Assembly (NCBI RefSeq): GCF_947172395.1
Contig: NC_069099.1
Location: 15,381,740 to 15,445,739 of the forward strand
Source: Bicyclus anynana
Taxonomy: Eukaryota > Arthropoda > Insecta > Lepidoptera > Nymphalidae
Length of the DNA stretch: 64,000 nt
Direction: 5' to 3'
The notes beneath the pieces were generated by a model. It saw only the letters and a program-made list of their open reading frames with translations. It ran no database searches and had not been told where the DNA came from. This document shows, piece by piece, positions 10,664 to 20,885 of the stretch. The position numbers were made by a program, and so were the translations under genes. Each line of letters opens with the position of its first letter. Positions within the stretch are counted from its first letter, which is position 1.

Positions 10664-11288
10664 GTCTAGAACAGCGGTTCTCAAACTTTTTGTCACTGTT
10701 GTATGTTTACCTTTTTAGTCTAATATTAGATTAGCAACGACCTTTACCTATCTGTTTAATGGTTGAAAGTACATATTTTATATCAAATTTAGTACGTTTA
10801 AAAATATGTTGTTTAAAAGTTGGTTGCCTCAAAAACTCCTGGCCAAACAAAAAAAAAATTATATTATTAATGGTTAATAATCGAAGCTTTTCGGCGAGAT
10901 CGAATCAGAAATGAGGAGATCCGCAGACGAACTAAAGTCACTGACATAGCTTAGCGAGTCGCGAAGCTGAAGTGGCAATGGGTAGACACAACGTTCAAAG
11001 AGTCGATGTACGTTAGGGTCCCAAGGATGTAATGGGGACCCTGCACCGTAAAACGCAGTGTTGGTCGACCCCCACTAGGTGGACCGAAGACATCAAGCGG
11101 GTTGCAGAGAGCCGCTGGATGCTGGTAGCTCAAGACCGTTGTTTTTTCGAAGTTCATGCAAGAGGCCTATTTCCTGCAGTGGACAGTACATCGGCTGATG
11201 ATAAATGGTTAATAATAGTTTGGCCAGGCCCCAAACGTCGGAACTCTATGGTTCAATGGAGAACACTTTGAGAAAGGCTGGTCTAGAA
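10664..11288. mobile_element. hAT element with 8-bp target duplication
   Basis: The element is 10672-11280 (609 bp), flanked on both sides by GTCTAGAA (10664-10671, 11281-11288). Its ends are CAGCGGTTCTCAAAC and, complemented, CAGCCTTTCTCAAAG. An 8-bp duplication and CAG...TTCTCAAA ends are typical of hAT elements. About 322 bp of it is a later RTE-A insertion, so the element itself is about 275 bp and non-coding. It is a relative of the element at 63280-63601. Confidence 0.9.
10882..11203 (+). mobile_element. RTE-A LINE fragment nested in the hAT element
   Basis: Degenerate coding sequence of the reverse transcriptase ORF C-terminus: the IRNEEIRR-like start at about 10900, AKLKWQW, then GRP.TRWTEDIKR, SRWMLVAQDR, and the RTE end 'acatcggctgatgata'. 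The direct repeat aatggttaataat flanks it exactly (10869-10881, 11204-11216), a 13-bp target duplication. Frameshifts and stops make it a pseudogene. It lacks everything 5' of the last ~110 codons. Confidence 0.88.
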
Positions 11289-12095
11289 TAATATCATAGA
11301 ATAAGCCTTACGATAAATCTAGTTGAAGAACAAAGTCTCGAGGTCGAAGTTCAGAACCGTTGTGTAACACGCCATATTATATCCCTAACAATCTGGTTTC
11401 CAGTACGTGAATACTCGACCTCATAAAATAAGGGCCTGTTCAATTTACAGCGTATTGTTCTCCAAACAATTCTTTATTTCGTACGTTTTTTTATACATAA
11501 ATATGTTAGAATTCGGATTACTTGTAAAATTGTGTTTTTTTAAATGCGTGGCAAAGTGTTTTTATTTTGTAACTTACGGACTAAGTCAGCATGAAAGCCT
11601 ACCCCAATTTAAAAAAATAAAACCGTCTCCTGGCTCTCAGCTACCTCTCCACTAATTTTCAGCCAAACCGGTCCAGCCATTCTTGAGTTATAAATAGTGT
11701 AACTAACATGACTATCTTATATATAGATGTACAGTTTCCCTCAAATATAGTCATATTGATACGAAAGCTAAGGAAGTGAACCGTTTCTGAGGCGAGCCGC
11801 ACGCCAAGACAAACCACAGGCCGAAAGCGAAGCGAACCGTGAGCTATACGTGATCCTTTGTATGAATGACGTCAGACCGAAAGCGAGCGCCAGATGCATT
11901 GCACTGCGAAAGTGAAGTCTGCCGGTTGTATTAATTGATTATTCGATATGATATCTACGTGGTTATAATGCACGTCAAAGAGTTTATAGAATAACTTTAA
12001 ATAGTCATAAAAACTGAAAAACACGCTGTTAGCACGCAGTAAAATTACAAATTTTGGATTTAAGTCACGTGACTATTTTTTTTTGTACTCCTGAC
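11289..12095. other. No gene; GC-richer island at 11760-11930
   Basis: 11407-11655 is open for 82 codons but has no recognisable domain. 11640-11720 resembles Helitron-like interior ('ccaaaccggtccagccattc'). 11760-11930 is richer in CpG, has CGAAAGCGA-type repetitions and one TGACGTCA (11868-11875). Its role is unknown. Confidence 0.4.
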
Positions 12096-12099
12096 AGCA

Positions 12100-12312
12100 A
12101 ACCCTTTCATTTGATATCCGTATCATAGGGGTGGATTTCAAACAGCCAGTCGCCATCTTGGTGAGGTCGCCATATTGGATTTGTAATGACGTTTCTTAGC
12201 TAGTCATGTATTGTCATCAGAACTTAGAGCGTGTGCAAAACTTCATCCTAATCGAAGACCAAGAAGTGGGTCAAATTAAGATTCCAAGATTTTCTTACAT
12301 ACATAGTTACAA
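12100..12312 (-). repeat. Dispersed repeat, partner of 44820-45032
   Basis: The reverse complement of 44820-45032 is closely similar: 'gtaactatgtatgta', 'aggatgaagttttgcacacg', 'gctaagaaacgtcattacaa', 'ccaatatggcg'. The class is unknown and no ends were found. Confidence 0.75.
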
Positions 12313-12330
12313 GTGAAGCTAATATAAAGC

Positions 12331-12436
12331 TTGTAAAAAGAAACCCTGGCACAGTTTGTTGTGGGCTCTTATCGGACGAAGGCAGGTTTTAAACCCTTGT
12401 GACATTAATTTTAAGTTTTCGACTTTACTTAAACTT
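12331..12436 (+). repeat. LINE-L 3' tail fragment
   Basis: Contains 'ccctggcacagtttgttgtg', 'ggctcttatcggacgaagg' and 'taattttaagttttcgac', as in the longer copy at 54650-54985. Confidence 0.7.
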
Positions 12437-12525
12437 TACACCGTAACGACGATTTAAAACTACAAAAAGTAAAGTAAAACCTACTTGAAAACAATTAAAT
12501 ATGAATTACAAATTTTAGAGTTATG

Positions 12526-12975
12526 ATCATCATCATCATCATATCAGCCGATAGACGTCGACTGAAGGACAAAGGCATTTCGTAGGTACTTCCAAACACA
12601 ACGATCTCGAGCCTCAAACATCTAGCGGTCACTGCAACCCGCTTGATTTCTTCAGTAAACTTAGTGGAGGTCGACCAACACTGCACTTTCCGGTGCGGGG
12701 TCGCCATTCCAGCACCTTGGGACCCCAACGTCCATGGGCTCTTCGAACTATGTGGCCTGCCCATTGCCACTTCAGCTTCGCAACTTGCTGAGCTATGTCA
12801 GTGACTTTGGTTCGTCTGCGCAATTCCTCATTTTTATTCGATCACGCAGAGAAACTCCAAGCATAACTCGCTCCATCTCCCGCTGAGTGACTGAGTCTTC
12901 TAAGAAGACCCATAGTTAGCGACCAAGTTTCTAATCCGGGCGACACGCACTGTTCGAAAACTTTCGTCCTCTAGT
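12526..12975 (-). mobile_element. RTE-A LINE fragment, ~450 bp
   Basis: Read on the minus strand, from 5' (12975) to 3' (12526). The upstream part has the LIRNLVANYGSS-like region that precedes 'QREMERVMLGVSLRDR'. Then come RRRTKVTDIAQQVAKLKWQWAGHIVRRAHGRWGPK-type sequence and the (ATG)n tail at 12526-12545. Frameshifts break the frame, for example between the 64- and 91-residue ORFs. It is the second-longest RTE-A piece in the window. Confidence 0.88.
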
Positions 12976-12993
12976 ATTAAAATATTGTATTGT

Positions 12994-13168
12994 TCACCAA
13001 AACAGCAGACATGCATGAGTATCTTGAAATGCCGACAATCAAGGAAGAAATAAAATAAGGAGACTGCAAGAACACACAAATAGTCTTGCCAAATTGCTAA
13101 TCACGCCTGGTAAGACCAAAAGGCTAAAGCGATTTACTGTGGATGAATTATGTGGTGGACAGTAATTC
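12994..13168 (+). pseudogene. C-terminal relic of a Jockey-like LINE ORF2
   Basis: The + strand encodes TADMHEYLEMPTIKEEI and then, after a frameshift, IRRLQEHTNSLAKLLITPG followed by KTKRLKRFTVDEL and a stop at about 13168. A '.hR.LeiPt..EEI....rl..H.N.La..L.......rLkR....dL' ending is the usual C-terminus of Jockey-group non-LTR retrotransposon ORF2 proteins. The RNase/RT core is absent. The clade call is from motif memory only. Confidence 0.6.
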
Positions 13169-13718
13169 CCAAAAAAAAGACCACAACACGAAGAGTCGCT
13201 TAATAGAATGACCTTTAACTTTTAACATTATCTGCTATGAAAAAATTAGTTTATAGTCAAGCGACTGATCACTGATAGATGTAACTGAACACAGAAAAAA
13301 AAGATTTAAAATATTTAAAATCGCTTCTAATTTCACGCTTACACACATCCATACCTTAAATCATAACACTACATAAGTTCGTGTATCGTTTTTAGACAAT
13401 ACTCGAAACAGTGTCTGAGGAATTGTTATCAACTGTTCACAGCGGAGCGTGAAAGGCTTTCGCTAATAAAATTAGGCAGCGATCCAAATGTACTTTCATT
13501 ATAACATAAAGTGTGTCGGGCCTTTCTTTTGCCAAACGTTGCTGCGCCAAAATCAGGCACATTTTTCACAATTTTTAGGTACATCGTAAACTCTGAATCG
13601 TACGGTTGAAAAAGCTTTTAAAAAATTGGTCTTCGCCACTTTATATATGGCTGTGTTCTTTCCGCTGTTGGGTTTTCTCGCTTTTTAGGCGTCGAAGGAA
13701 CGTTATCTCTACCTACAG
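13169..13718. other. No recognisable feature
   Basis: AT-rich. The 69- and 77-residue ORFs that begin at 13606 and 13740 run into the SINE-B head and have no domain. Confidence 0.4.
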
Positions 13719-13796
13719 TGGCGTCCGTAGCGCAGTGGTATGCGCGGTGGATTTACAAGACGGAGGTTCTGGGTTCAATTCTGGGTTAAAAAACAT
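13719..13796 (+). repeat. SINE-B head fragment
   Basis: The A box TAGCGCAGTGG and 'tatgcgcggtggatttacaa' are intact. The B box is GGTTCAATTCT. The body is absent. Confidence 0.8.
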
Positions 13797-14026
13797 AGTT
13801 TTTCTACACATGTGATAGGACTGAATTGCACTGAAGTTTGGGATTTTGTATTTTGTAAAAAAATCAATCTAAGAAACTGTAAATTTTCGTTTATCGTATC
13901 TTTCGTTATTTTCGTAGCTTTTGATGTCAACCTATGTAGAGTATGTGGTACTATTTACGGGACCCATGTTTAAAAAAACACACTGCCTATACTAAGGATG
14001 ACAAAAAGAGCTAACTATCTAAGCTT

Positions 14027-14340
14027 CATCATTATGTTCTGTCACTATATTCGACTTACTGGTGAGCTCGCGTCTCCTCTCAGAATGAGAGGGGTTAGGT
14101 CAATAGTCCACCACGCTGGCCCAATGCGGATTGGCAGACTTCACACACGCAGAGAATTAAGAAAATTCTCTGTTATGCAGATTTCCTCACTATGTTTTTC
14201 CTTCGCCGTTTGAGACACGTGATAATTAATTTCTTAAAGTGCACACAACTCAAAAGTTTGAGGTGCATGCCTCGGACCGGATTCGAACCCACACCCTCCG
14301 GAATTGGAGGCATAGATCATATCCACTGGGCTACCACGGC
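14027..14340 (-). repeat. SINE-A copy, full length
   Basis: Minus strand: head at 14340 (A box 'tagcccagtggatatgatc'), B box GGTTCGAATCC near 14280-14290, tail ATGATG at 14027-14035. The + strand ORF at 13998 is antisense noise. Confidence 0.92.
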
Positions 14341-14381
14341 TTTTTAACTAAGCTTACTTACTTGAGAATTTTGCCAAAATC

Positions 14382-14700
14382 AAAAATCATTTATTTCAAG
14401 TGATTTGTGATTTCAACAAAATTCTCTATTTATAACAAAACATCGTCCGTTAAATATAATCAGAAGGTTTTAAATTAAAAATAATTTAACACGAGCCTAA
14501 TAAGGGTACAATATAACACAAATTACATGTAACCCTCATCTCCTCAGCTTTACAATAGAAACACAATCTCGATAAGTAGTCGTAACAAAACACTAATTAA
14601 TTATACGTAATTAGCTTTCTTCCTCTTTGTATACGAAATTTGCTGGAAATTGATCTTTTGATCTTCCTTAATGCCTTGTAACTCGCTTTTCCAATTATTT
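14382..14700. other. LINE-tail snippet, then AT-rich DNA
   Basis: 14382-14410 has 'aaatcatttatttcaagtga', the start of the LINE-tail type seen at 2021. The rest shows nothing recognisable. Confidence 0.4.
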
Positions 14701-14707
14701 ATATACT

Positions 14708-15002
14708 ATTTTTTTATCTTTATATGTTAGCCCTTGACTACAATCTCACCTGACGGTAAGTGATGATATAATATATGATGAAAGCTTCTAACTTGTTAGG
14801 AGAAGAATGAAAACCACACACACGCTTTTCGTTTTCTACACGACATCATACCTGAACGCTAAATCGTTTGGCGGTACGTCTTTCCCGGTAACTAGCCATG
14901 ACCAAAGCTACCCACCAGGACCTGGACCATTTAACAAAACCCCAGCCGGGGATCGAACCCAGGACCTCCGTCTTGTAAATCTACCGCGCCATGGAGGCTG
15001 TC
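14708..15002 (-). repeat. SINE-B copy
   Basis: Near full length. The B box GGTTCGATCCC is kept (14950-14960). The A box region is shortened: 'taccgcgcc' runs directly into 'atggaggctg', with the 'cataccactgc' part deleted. The 94-residue + ORF is antisense to it. Confidence 0.88.
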
Positions 15003-15149
15003 AAAATACTATCAGACACACTGGAGTTATTAGCCGCGTAGTTTCCAATACCGTAAAGATACACAGAGATAAAAATAGCTCAAGTTACTAGTTAAAAATG
15101 TAGCTTTCATAAGGTTGCTGAAAAGCGAATCCCAGAATTGCTTGTAGGT

Positions 15150-15380
15150 AAATCGATTGCAGTTACAATTTTCCGTGAGTAGCTTCATCTTGATGATGAG
15201 ATGCTCAATTTTTTTATTTAGATTCTGATTCTGGTAGCTAATTGGGTTACCAGGTAATAAATTTCTGAGCGTCGGTTCCAACGCTCAGAATTTTTTGCAA
15301 TATTAAAAAATACATCCAAGCTCGTCTCATCATGAAGCTACTCACAGAAAATTTACTTGAAAGTAATCAATTGTAAAAAT
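15150..15380. repeat. Inverted repeat enclosing a 10-bp hairpin
   Basis: The outer arms (about 15158-15212 and 15318-15378) share 'gtgagtagcttcat' and 'gatgaga'. The centre has a perfect stem, 15263-15272 paired with 15281-15290, with an 8-nt loop. It is a possible old MITE. Confidence 0.5.
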
Positions 15381-15801
15381 ATTCTACGAAGAGTATAAAC
15401 AAGCTAACTGTCAACTGTTCTTTGGCCTCTCTAACCATGTGCCTTCAGGCCTTTTATCCGAAATATCTTTGAACCCATTTTGAGCCACATTCAATGCCAT
15501 CGTCGCGGAAATGCCCCCTGGCTCTATTTCCGACAAGCCATAAAAATCCCGCGAATCCATGAGCCGGGAATTTGTGTGAGACATGTTTATAACTCTGTCA
15601 TTGACTGTACTACGTTGTACGTTAATGTTTCCTCATTTATCAAATTCCAACCCTATTAACATGGAGAAAAGTCTCTATTTGTGTAGCATGTTTTTCAAAG
15701 CAAAGCTTTTTTGTGTAGAAGGAATAATTGAAAGTATGGAAGTCTATGACGTTTTATAAATAGACGGGTCATATGCCAATGTTTGCCCGAAGCTTACTTC
15801 C
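15381..15801. other. Unassigned, GC-richer patch at 15420-15600
   Basis: 15420-15600 has higher GC than its surroundings and no family resemblance to other repeats here. No ORF of useful length is present. Confidence 0.4.
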
Positions 15802-16001
15802 NNNNNNNNNNNNNNNNNNNNNNNNNNNNNNNNNNNNNNNNNNNNNNNNNNNNNNNNNNNNNNNNNNNNNNNNNNNNNNNNNNNNNNNNNNNNNNNNNNN
15901 NNNNNNNNNNNNNNNNNNNNNNNNNNNNNNNNNNNNNNNNNNNNNNNNNNNNNNNNNNNNNNNNNNNNNNNNNNNNNNNNNNNNNNNNNNNNNNNNNNNN
16001 N
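15802..16001. other. Assembly gap (200 N)
   Basis: Run of N. The exact round length suggests a scaffolding gap of unknown true size. The ORFs reported across it are meaningless. Confidence 1.
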
Positions 16002-16320
16002 ATAGGATATGACTTCTGATTTTGTTTCGGTTCGAATCCGGTCCAGAGTATGCACCTCCCATATTTTAGTTACGAGTTTAAGATTTTTTTTAAATATAAC
16101 CAATATTCCCATTGCCCTCCAACTAGTCGGGAAAGACTGTACTAGGAGTGGGTACGACAAAAGACCAACGGGGCGGGGATTGAATCACCACCCCATTGGT
16201 GATGATTCCGACCGGTCTTACCGCTGAGCTATTGAGGCTCTATTAAATATCACGTGTCTCAAACGGTGAAGGAAAATCATCGTGAGAAAACCTGAATACC
16301 TGAGAATTTTCTTAATAATT
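16002..16320 (+). repeat. SINE-A copy split by SINE-C
   Basis: The head part at 16002-16080 (its first bases are in the gap; B box GGTTCGAATCC) continues at 16241-16320 with 'aaatatcacgtgtctcaaac' and 'cgtgagaaaacctgaatacc'. The SINE-C lies between in the opposite orientation. The 3' end is truncated. Confidence 0.85.
16082..16240 (-). repeat. SINE-C copy nested in SINE-A
   Basis: Minus strand head from 16240: 'gagcctcaatagctcagcgg', B box region 'ggtgattcaatccccgcccc', then 'ttggtcttttgtcgtaccca' and 'cgactagttggagggcaatg'. It ends in an A-rich tail. It is complete. Confidence 0.9.
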
Positions 16321-16425
16321 TCTATAGGTAATATAAATCTTTAACTTGATAACTTTTGATATTTTTCAAAACCAAAATAATTGAAATTTTAATTTTAAAA
16401 AAATGTCACGGGACGCCTGGCAGAT

Positions 16426-16612
16426 GTGAAACATCGACATTATTTTATAAAAGTAATATGCAGAAAGGAACAGTGGGAGAGAATCGCACAGTCAACGGTG
16501 CATGGCGACTCGTCGCCACACCGTACACACTACCGCACATCATATAGTGTCCGTAGTAGGCATGCGTCGCCACGCCAGAAATCGGTTTTACGTGCAGCTA
16601 TAGATGTTTCAC
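16426..16612. repeat. Possible CpG-rich MITE
   Basis: The 10-bp GTGAAACATC (16426-16435) and its complement (16603-16612) bound a CpG-rich centre. The centre contains the short palindrome tggcgac-tc-gtcgcca near 16503-16518. No target duplication was recognised. The + ORFs of 63-64 codons here have no domain. Confidence 0.4.
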
Positions 16613-16649
16613 GTCAATAATGCAGTATTCTATTTAAGACCTATACTTA

Positions 16650-17790
16650 ATGTAGTGACTGAAGTGTATAACCTAGCAATATCACTGACCCGTTGCCCCA
16701 TCGCTGTACAAAGCCACTTGATTTATTGCAGCAAATTGCGGCCTATAGCCGGAAGTGACGTCACTGTCAATACAATTTAAATTTCAAGTGAAAGAAAGCT
16801 GAGCTCTTTGGGAGCTATATGGAAAATGATTGCAAGTTTACTACCTAATGGTATCATAAGCAAGTTGCCCCATCGCTGTATGAAGCCACTTGATTTATTG
16901 CAGCAAATTGCGGCCTATAGCCGGAAGTGACGTCACTATCAATACAATTTAAATTTCAAGTGAAAGAAAGCTGAGCTCTATTTGAGAGCTATATGGAAAG
17001 TGACTGCAAGTTTACTACTTAATGGTATCATAAGCAAGTCGCCCCATCGCTGTATGAAGCCACTTAATTTATTGCCGCAAATTGCGACCTGTAACCGGAA
17101 GTGACGTCGCCACCACAATTTAAGGATTAACTAAAAAAAAACAGAGTACTTAGGAGCTACAATCTATGCAGTGACTGCAAGTGTATTAATGCTATCATAA
17201 ATCTGTCGCCCCATCGTTTATACGAAGCCACTTGATTTATTGCAACAAATTGCGGCCTATGCCTGAAATTTACGTCACCACTACAATTTTAATTTTAAAT
17301 AAAAGAAAGTAGAGTTATACTTGATATCTATACTCCGTGGAAAGTGACTATAAGTTTACTACCTAATGGTATCATAAGCAAGTCGCCCCATCGCTGTATG
17401 AAGCTAGTTGATTTATTGCAGCAAATTGCGGCCTATAGCGAAAGTGACGTCACTATCAATACAATTTAAATTTCAAGTGAAAGAAAGCTGAGCTCTATTT
17501 TAACGCTACATGGAAAGTGACTGCAACTTTACTACCTAATGGTATCATAAGCAAGTCGCCCTATCGCTATATGAAGCTAGTTGATTTATTGCAGCAAATT
17601 GCGGCCTATAGCCGGAAGTGACGTCACTATCAATACAATTTAAATTTCAAGTGAAAGAAAGCTGAGCTATATGGAAAGTGACTGCAAGTCTAGTACCTAA
17701 TGGTATCATAAGCAAGTCGCCCCATCGCTGTATGAAGCTAGTTGATTTATTGCAGCAAATTGCGGCCAATAGCCGGAAGTGACGTCATTA
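16650..17790. repeat. Tandem array, ~6.5 units of 161-187 bp
   Basis: The anchor 'gcc(c)catcgctgta' starts at 16695, 16867, 17041, 17208, 17395, 17558 and 17719. This gives spacings of 172, 174, 167, 187, 163 and 161 bp. The last unit stops after about 75 bp and a degenerate unit end precedes the first. Each unit holds 'ttgatttattgcagcaaatt', 'gcggcctatagccggaagtg' and a TGACGTCA or near-match: exact at 16756, 16928, 17445, 17619 and 17780; TGACGTCG at 17102; TTACGTCA at 17270. There is no coding potential. Confidence 0.95.
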
Positions 17791-17924
17791 CGCCAGCCCA
17801 CCGCCTGCGAGCAGGAAACCCTGATACGGCTGTTATAAATTCTGTTTCGGAATTTCAATAGTCAATAATTCATTTGAATCCCACTTCACAAAAGGAGTAG
17901 ATTAACGTTAATAAACTTAAATAT

Positions 17925-18120
17925 TAACCAAATCAAATCAAACCAAATTGGATTCATTTATTTCCAGGACGCTACCATACTTTTAACCAATTCGACTTAT
18001 AATTTACGTTCGCTTTTTGAAATGATGTCTGTCAGTAAATGACTCTACCACCGGTTCCAAGACAAATTGTACAGAATCAGTTCTTGGAAAAAAAATAAAA
18101 GACGAAGAATCAAAAAAATA
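17925..18120 (+). repeat. LINE-tail-like fragment
   Basis: Shares 'tcatttatttccagg' and 'gactctaccaccggttcc' with the insertion at 2021-2378. It is older and interrupted. Confidence 0.5.
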
Positions 18121-18189
18121 TATTTTGTAATAAATCACCAAAAACTCACAATTACAATTTTTTTTTTAATGTATGGGTTTTGATGAAGT

Positions 18190-18512
18190 TGTCGAGCCGC
18201 CAGCATCCAGCGGTTTCCTGCAATTCGCTTGATGTCCTCGGTCCACCTAGTTAGTGGGGGGTCGACCGACACTGCACTTTCCGGTGCGAGGTCGCCATTC
18301 CAGCATCTTGAGACCCCAACGTCCAACGGCTCTTCGTACTATGTGGCCTGCCCATTACCACTTCAGCTTCGCAACTCGCTGAGCTATGTCAGTGACTTTA
18401 CTTGTTCTGCGGATCTCCTCATTCCTGATTCGAGAGAAACTCCAAGCTCGCTCCATCGCCCGCTGAGTGATTTTGAGCCATCTAATAAGGCCCATAGTTA
18501 GCTCACACACAC
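18190..18512 (-). mobile_element. RTE-A LINE fragment
   Basis: Minus strand reading from 18512: 'GLIRWLKITQRAMERAWSFS', IRNEEIRRTSKVTDIAQRVAKLKW, then VDPPLTRWTEDIKRIAGNRWMLAAR at its end. It lacks the last ~35 codons and tail, so it is truncated at both ends. One frameshift separates the 71- and 63-residue frames. Confidence 0.88.
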
Positions 18513-18806
18513 AGTAAAAACATACACACGTAAAAAACCATAACACACCTTCGTGATCGAGTAATAACACCTCGTTTTCCCATTGTCACCATTGGAACAA
18601 ATTGAATAGTCTCCGTTGAAGCGATTCCCGAAGTTACAATCGTTAACAAGTCGTCTGATAAATATTCATAAGGCGCTCCTGTAATATGCGCGCCCGTAGC
18701 GGAAGCGAGTTTTTGTTAGCCTAAATTTTCTGGATGATTTTGTTTTTCTCCCTTATTTTGAATAAAAATTGCACCATGATAATATTAACTTACCTAAAAG
18801 CCGATT
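18513..18806. other. No recognisable feature
   Basis: Non-repetitive-looking left flank of the tandem duplication. Confidence 0.4.
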
Positions 18807-19020
18807 TACAAATATATTTACAAGTAGGTATATTAAAATATTTTTTTTCATCTACTTAACCGAGATTGAAGAGTTTGTTTGCATCGAATAGGCTTTGAAA
18901 CTACTGAACCGGTTTGAAAAATAATTTCACTGTCATGAAGCTACAACGCCGAGTGCTATAGGTTATATTTTATTCCTTTATTAAAGGCTTTTCTTTAAAA
19001 AAAAATATTTTTTTTAACAA

Positions 19021-19570
19021 AAAAAATTAAACCGACAACAAAATCACAAAACTAAAAACCGAAAAATAACTTTTTATGTGCTACCTTCTGATCACTTTAA
19101 AGGCGGTGCCAAGCCAGTGACTTTAATTAAAGCCGTCTCTGAAAGAACCACGGGAAAGAACTGTCTTTAAATCTTAAAACTTTACAATTTAATCGGCTTA
19201 AGTTAATGCATCACTGTGTTGGCACCGCATTCAAAGTGATCAGAATGTTATTTTTCGCTTTTTAGTTTTGTGATTTTGAAGTCGGTTTAATTTTTTTGTA
19301 AAAAAAGATTTTATTTTTCTGTTTTTAGTGTTTTATAGCATAATGAACGATAGCGCAACAGTACGGGAAATTTCGTTATTTTAATTTTAACACAAAATTA
19401 CTAAACCGATTTTTATGAAAATTAAATTAAACCAAACTGAAACTACACTTTTTCAAACAAAAAAGAATTTTTAAAATCGGTTTAGAAATGACGAAGTTAT
19501 AATGTAACAAACATTAAAAAACATACGCATCCAATTGAGAATCTCCTCCTTTTTTTGAAGTCGGTTAAAA
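19021..19570. mobile_element. AACCGAC...GTCGGTT repeat element in unit 0
   Basis: Arms 'attaaaccgac' and 'gtcggtttaat' enclose paired segments around 'ttctgatcactttgaaggcg'. A second 'gaagtcggtt' end follows 270 bp later after 'catacgcatcgaattgagaa'. Counterparts are at 21983-22540 and 24968-25520, with partial copies at 31170-31235 and 50480-51130. It looks like a non-autonomous DNA element family of unknown superfamily. Confidence 0.6.
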
Positions 19571-20110
19571 AAAGAAATCCTGTATTTGCCTTCAAAATTG
19601 GTACCAGACTTAGTATATTGGTAGTAGCTTATTTATGGATAACGAGTTAAAGATTAACTTCTTATAATACTAGAGCAGTTATTTGTGCAATTCAATACAT
19701 CTAATCAATCTATATAGCAATCTGGCAATTAACATAACAATTTCAATAAAATCGGCAATTGTTTCGCTTATATTGATTCATTGGGGTCAGATGTTTTTAG
19801 GTTTTTGAAGTTAAACTTTATATAATATTTTAGTAATGATGTATCAGTAACTCATGCCAGGTAAGGTCTCAAAAATCATATGTGAAATGTACAAATTCGT
19901 GCTAGGTAGTTTACAGAATTCTAGACGCGAAATTGTTTAGTCTTTCAACACTGAAGGTTAAAGGTGTTCTCTTTGATAACAAGTAATTTAATAAGCTGGC
20001 TTATTAAGTTTTGGAGTTCCGAGGGATTAGAAATTTCAGAAAGGCACCAGATGGTTTATTATTTATTAGGTAGAACGGGAGATTCCATATTAAATAAGCA
20101 AACTAATTAA

Positions 20111-20179
20111 TTGTTATGCCTCAGTCTGTTATTGAAGAAGGCTTGTTATTTATGAGATCAAAAGAATAAGGCATAACAA
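20111..20179. repeat. 11-bp inverted repeat in the tandem unit
   Basis: ttgttatgcct at 20111-20121 pairs with aggcataacaa at 20169-20179. It is repeated in units 1 and 2. Confidence 0.7.
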
Positions 20180-20221
20180 TGCAGTAATGAGCTGTAACCT
20201 CGCTATATCTTTTTTTTTTAT

Positions 20222-20375
20222 TCAGAAATAATACAATAGGGAACTTAAACTAACTTATCCTAATAACTATACAAATCATGCCCACGTGGAATGGTGGCAA
20301 GAATACTGGCTGTATTTCCGCGCTGGACAGTCAGGCGCAATTCTCTGCGCAAAAAATGAGCCAGCCCATATCTAT
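20222..20375. repeat. Dispersed repeat shared with 49262-49420
   Basis: Contains 'aaatcatgcccacgtggaat', 'ggtggcaagaatactggctg' and 'gagccagccc'. The same order occurs at 49290-49380. The class is not determined. Confidence 0.65.
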
Positions 20376-20885
20376 ATATTATTTTATAAAATGATATTAC
20401 TGTTACGTATCTAATATTCATTCATTTTCTGAAAATTTTGAGAGAGAAAATATAGTGTCGAAATGGTTTTGATAAATACATCACAATCATAGACAGAGAA
20501 GTAAATAGACCGATAGAAAATATTCCTAGCATTCATTTAAAAAAAGATAACAATTTGTGAGTGGAGCTGTAAAGCAACGAGACTATGAGATCCGATATTT
20601 GGTGTCATGACGTGTAGCGTTTTTTCAGGCACAACGATGGTCCAAACTAGAATAAATGTATTGTAAGTACTATAAAGCAAATTACAAGTAGGTCACCAGT
20701 TAGTTCAAAATACATATATTATTGAATTCAGTGAAGTGTTGTCAAAATCGTACATTTTTTGACTTACAACACGCTGATTGGCTACTTTACTTTGACAGTT
20801 TTCTGGAACATAAATTTAAAAATTATGTAGGCTTATTTTATACCTCATACAATCATCTTTTTTTCAAGATGTTATTTAATAGATA

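Larger units (their letters stand above)
18807..20885 (+). repeat. Tandem unit 0 (no Helitron)
   Basis: First of three direct repeats. It starts at 'tacaaatatatttacaag' (18807) and ends just before the same sequence at 20886. Position 18980/18981 is the empty Helitron site. It differs visibly from units 1 and 2 in the first kilobase but is nearly identical to unit 1 after about 19900. It contains an inverted repeat pair (19021-19117 against 19223-19300) with ends 'ttaaaccgac' and 'gtcggtttaa', and a tail ending 'gaagtcggttaaaaa' (19567). Confidence 0.93.

Noticed and set aside
10672..11280. Viral or endogenous retroviral sequence
   Set aside because: No gag, pol, envelope-like or other viral coding motif seen here or elsewhere in the window; the ends and duplication are those of a hAT element.
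15744..16160. ORFs of 78-138 codons across 15.8-16.0 kb
   Set aside because: They span the 200-N gap; the apparent openness comes from N bases.
16650..17790. CRISPR-like array
   Set aside because: Whole 161-187-bp units repeat; there are no short repeats with unique spacers, and the context is an insect genome.
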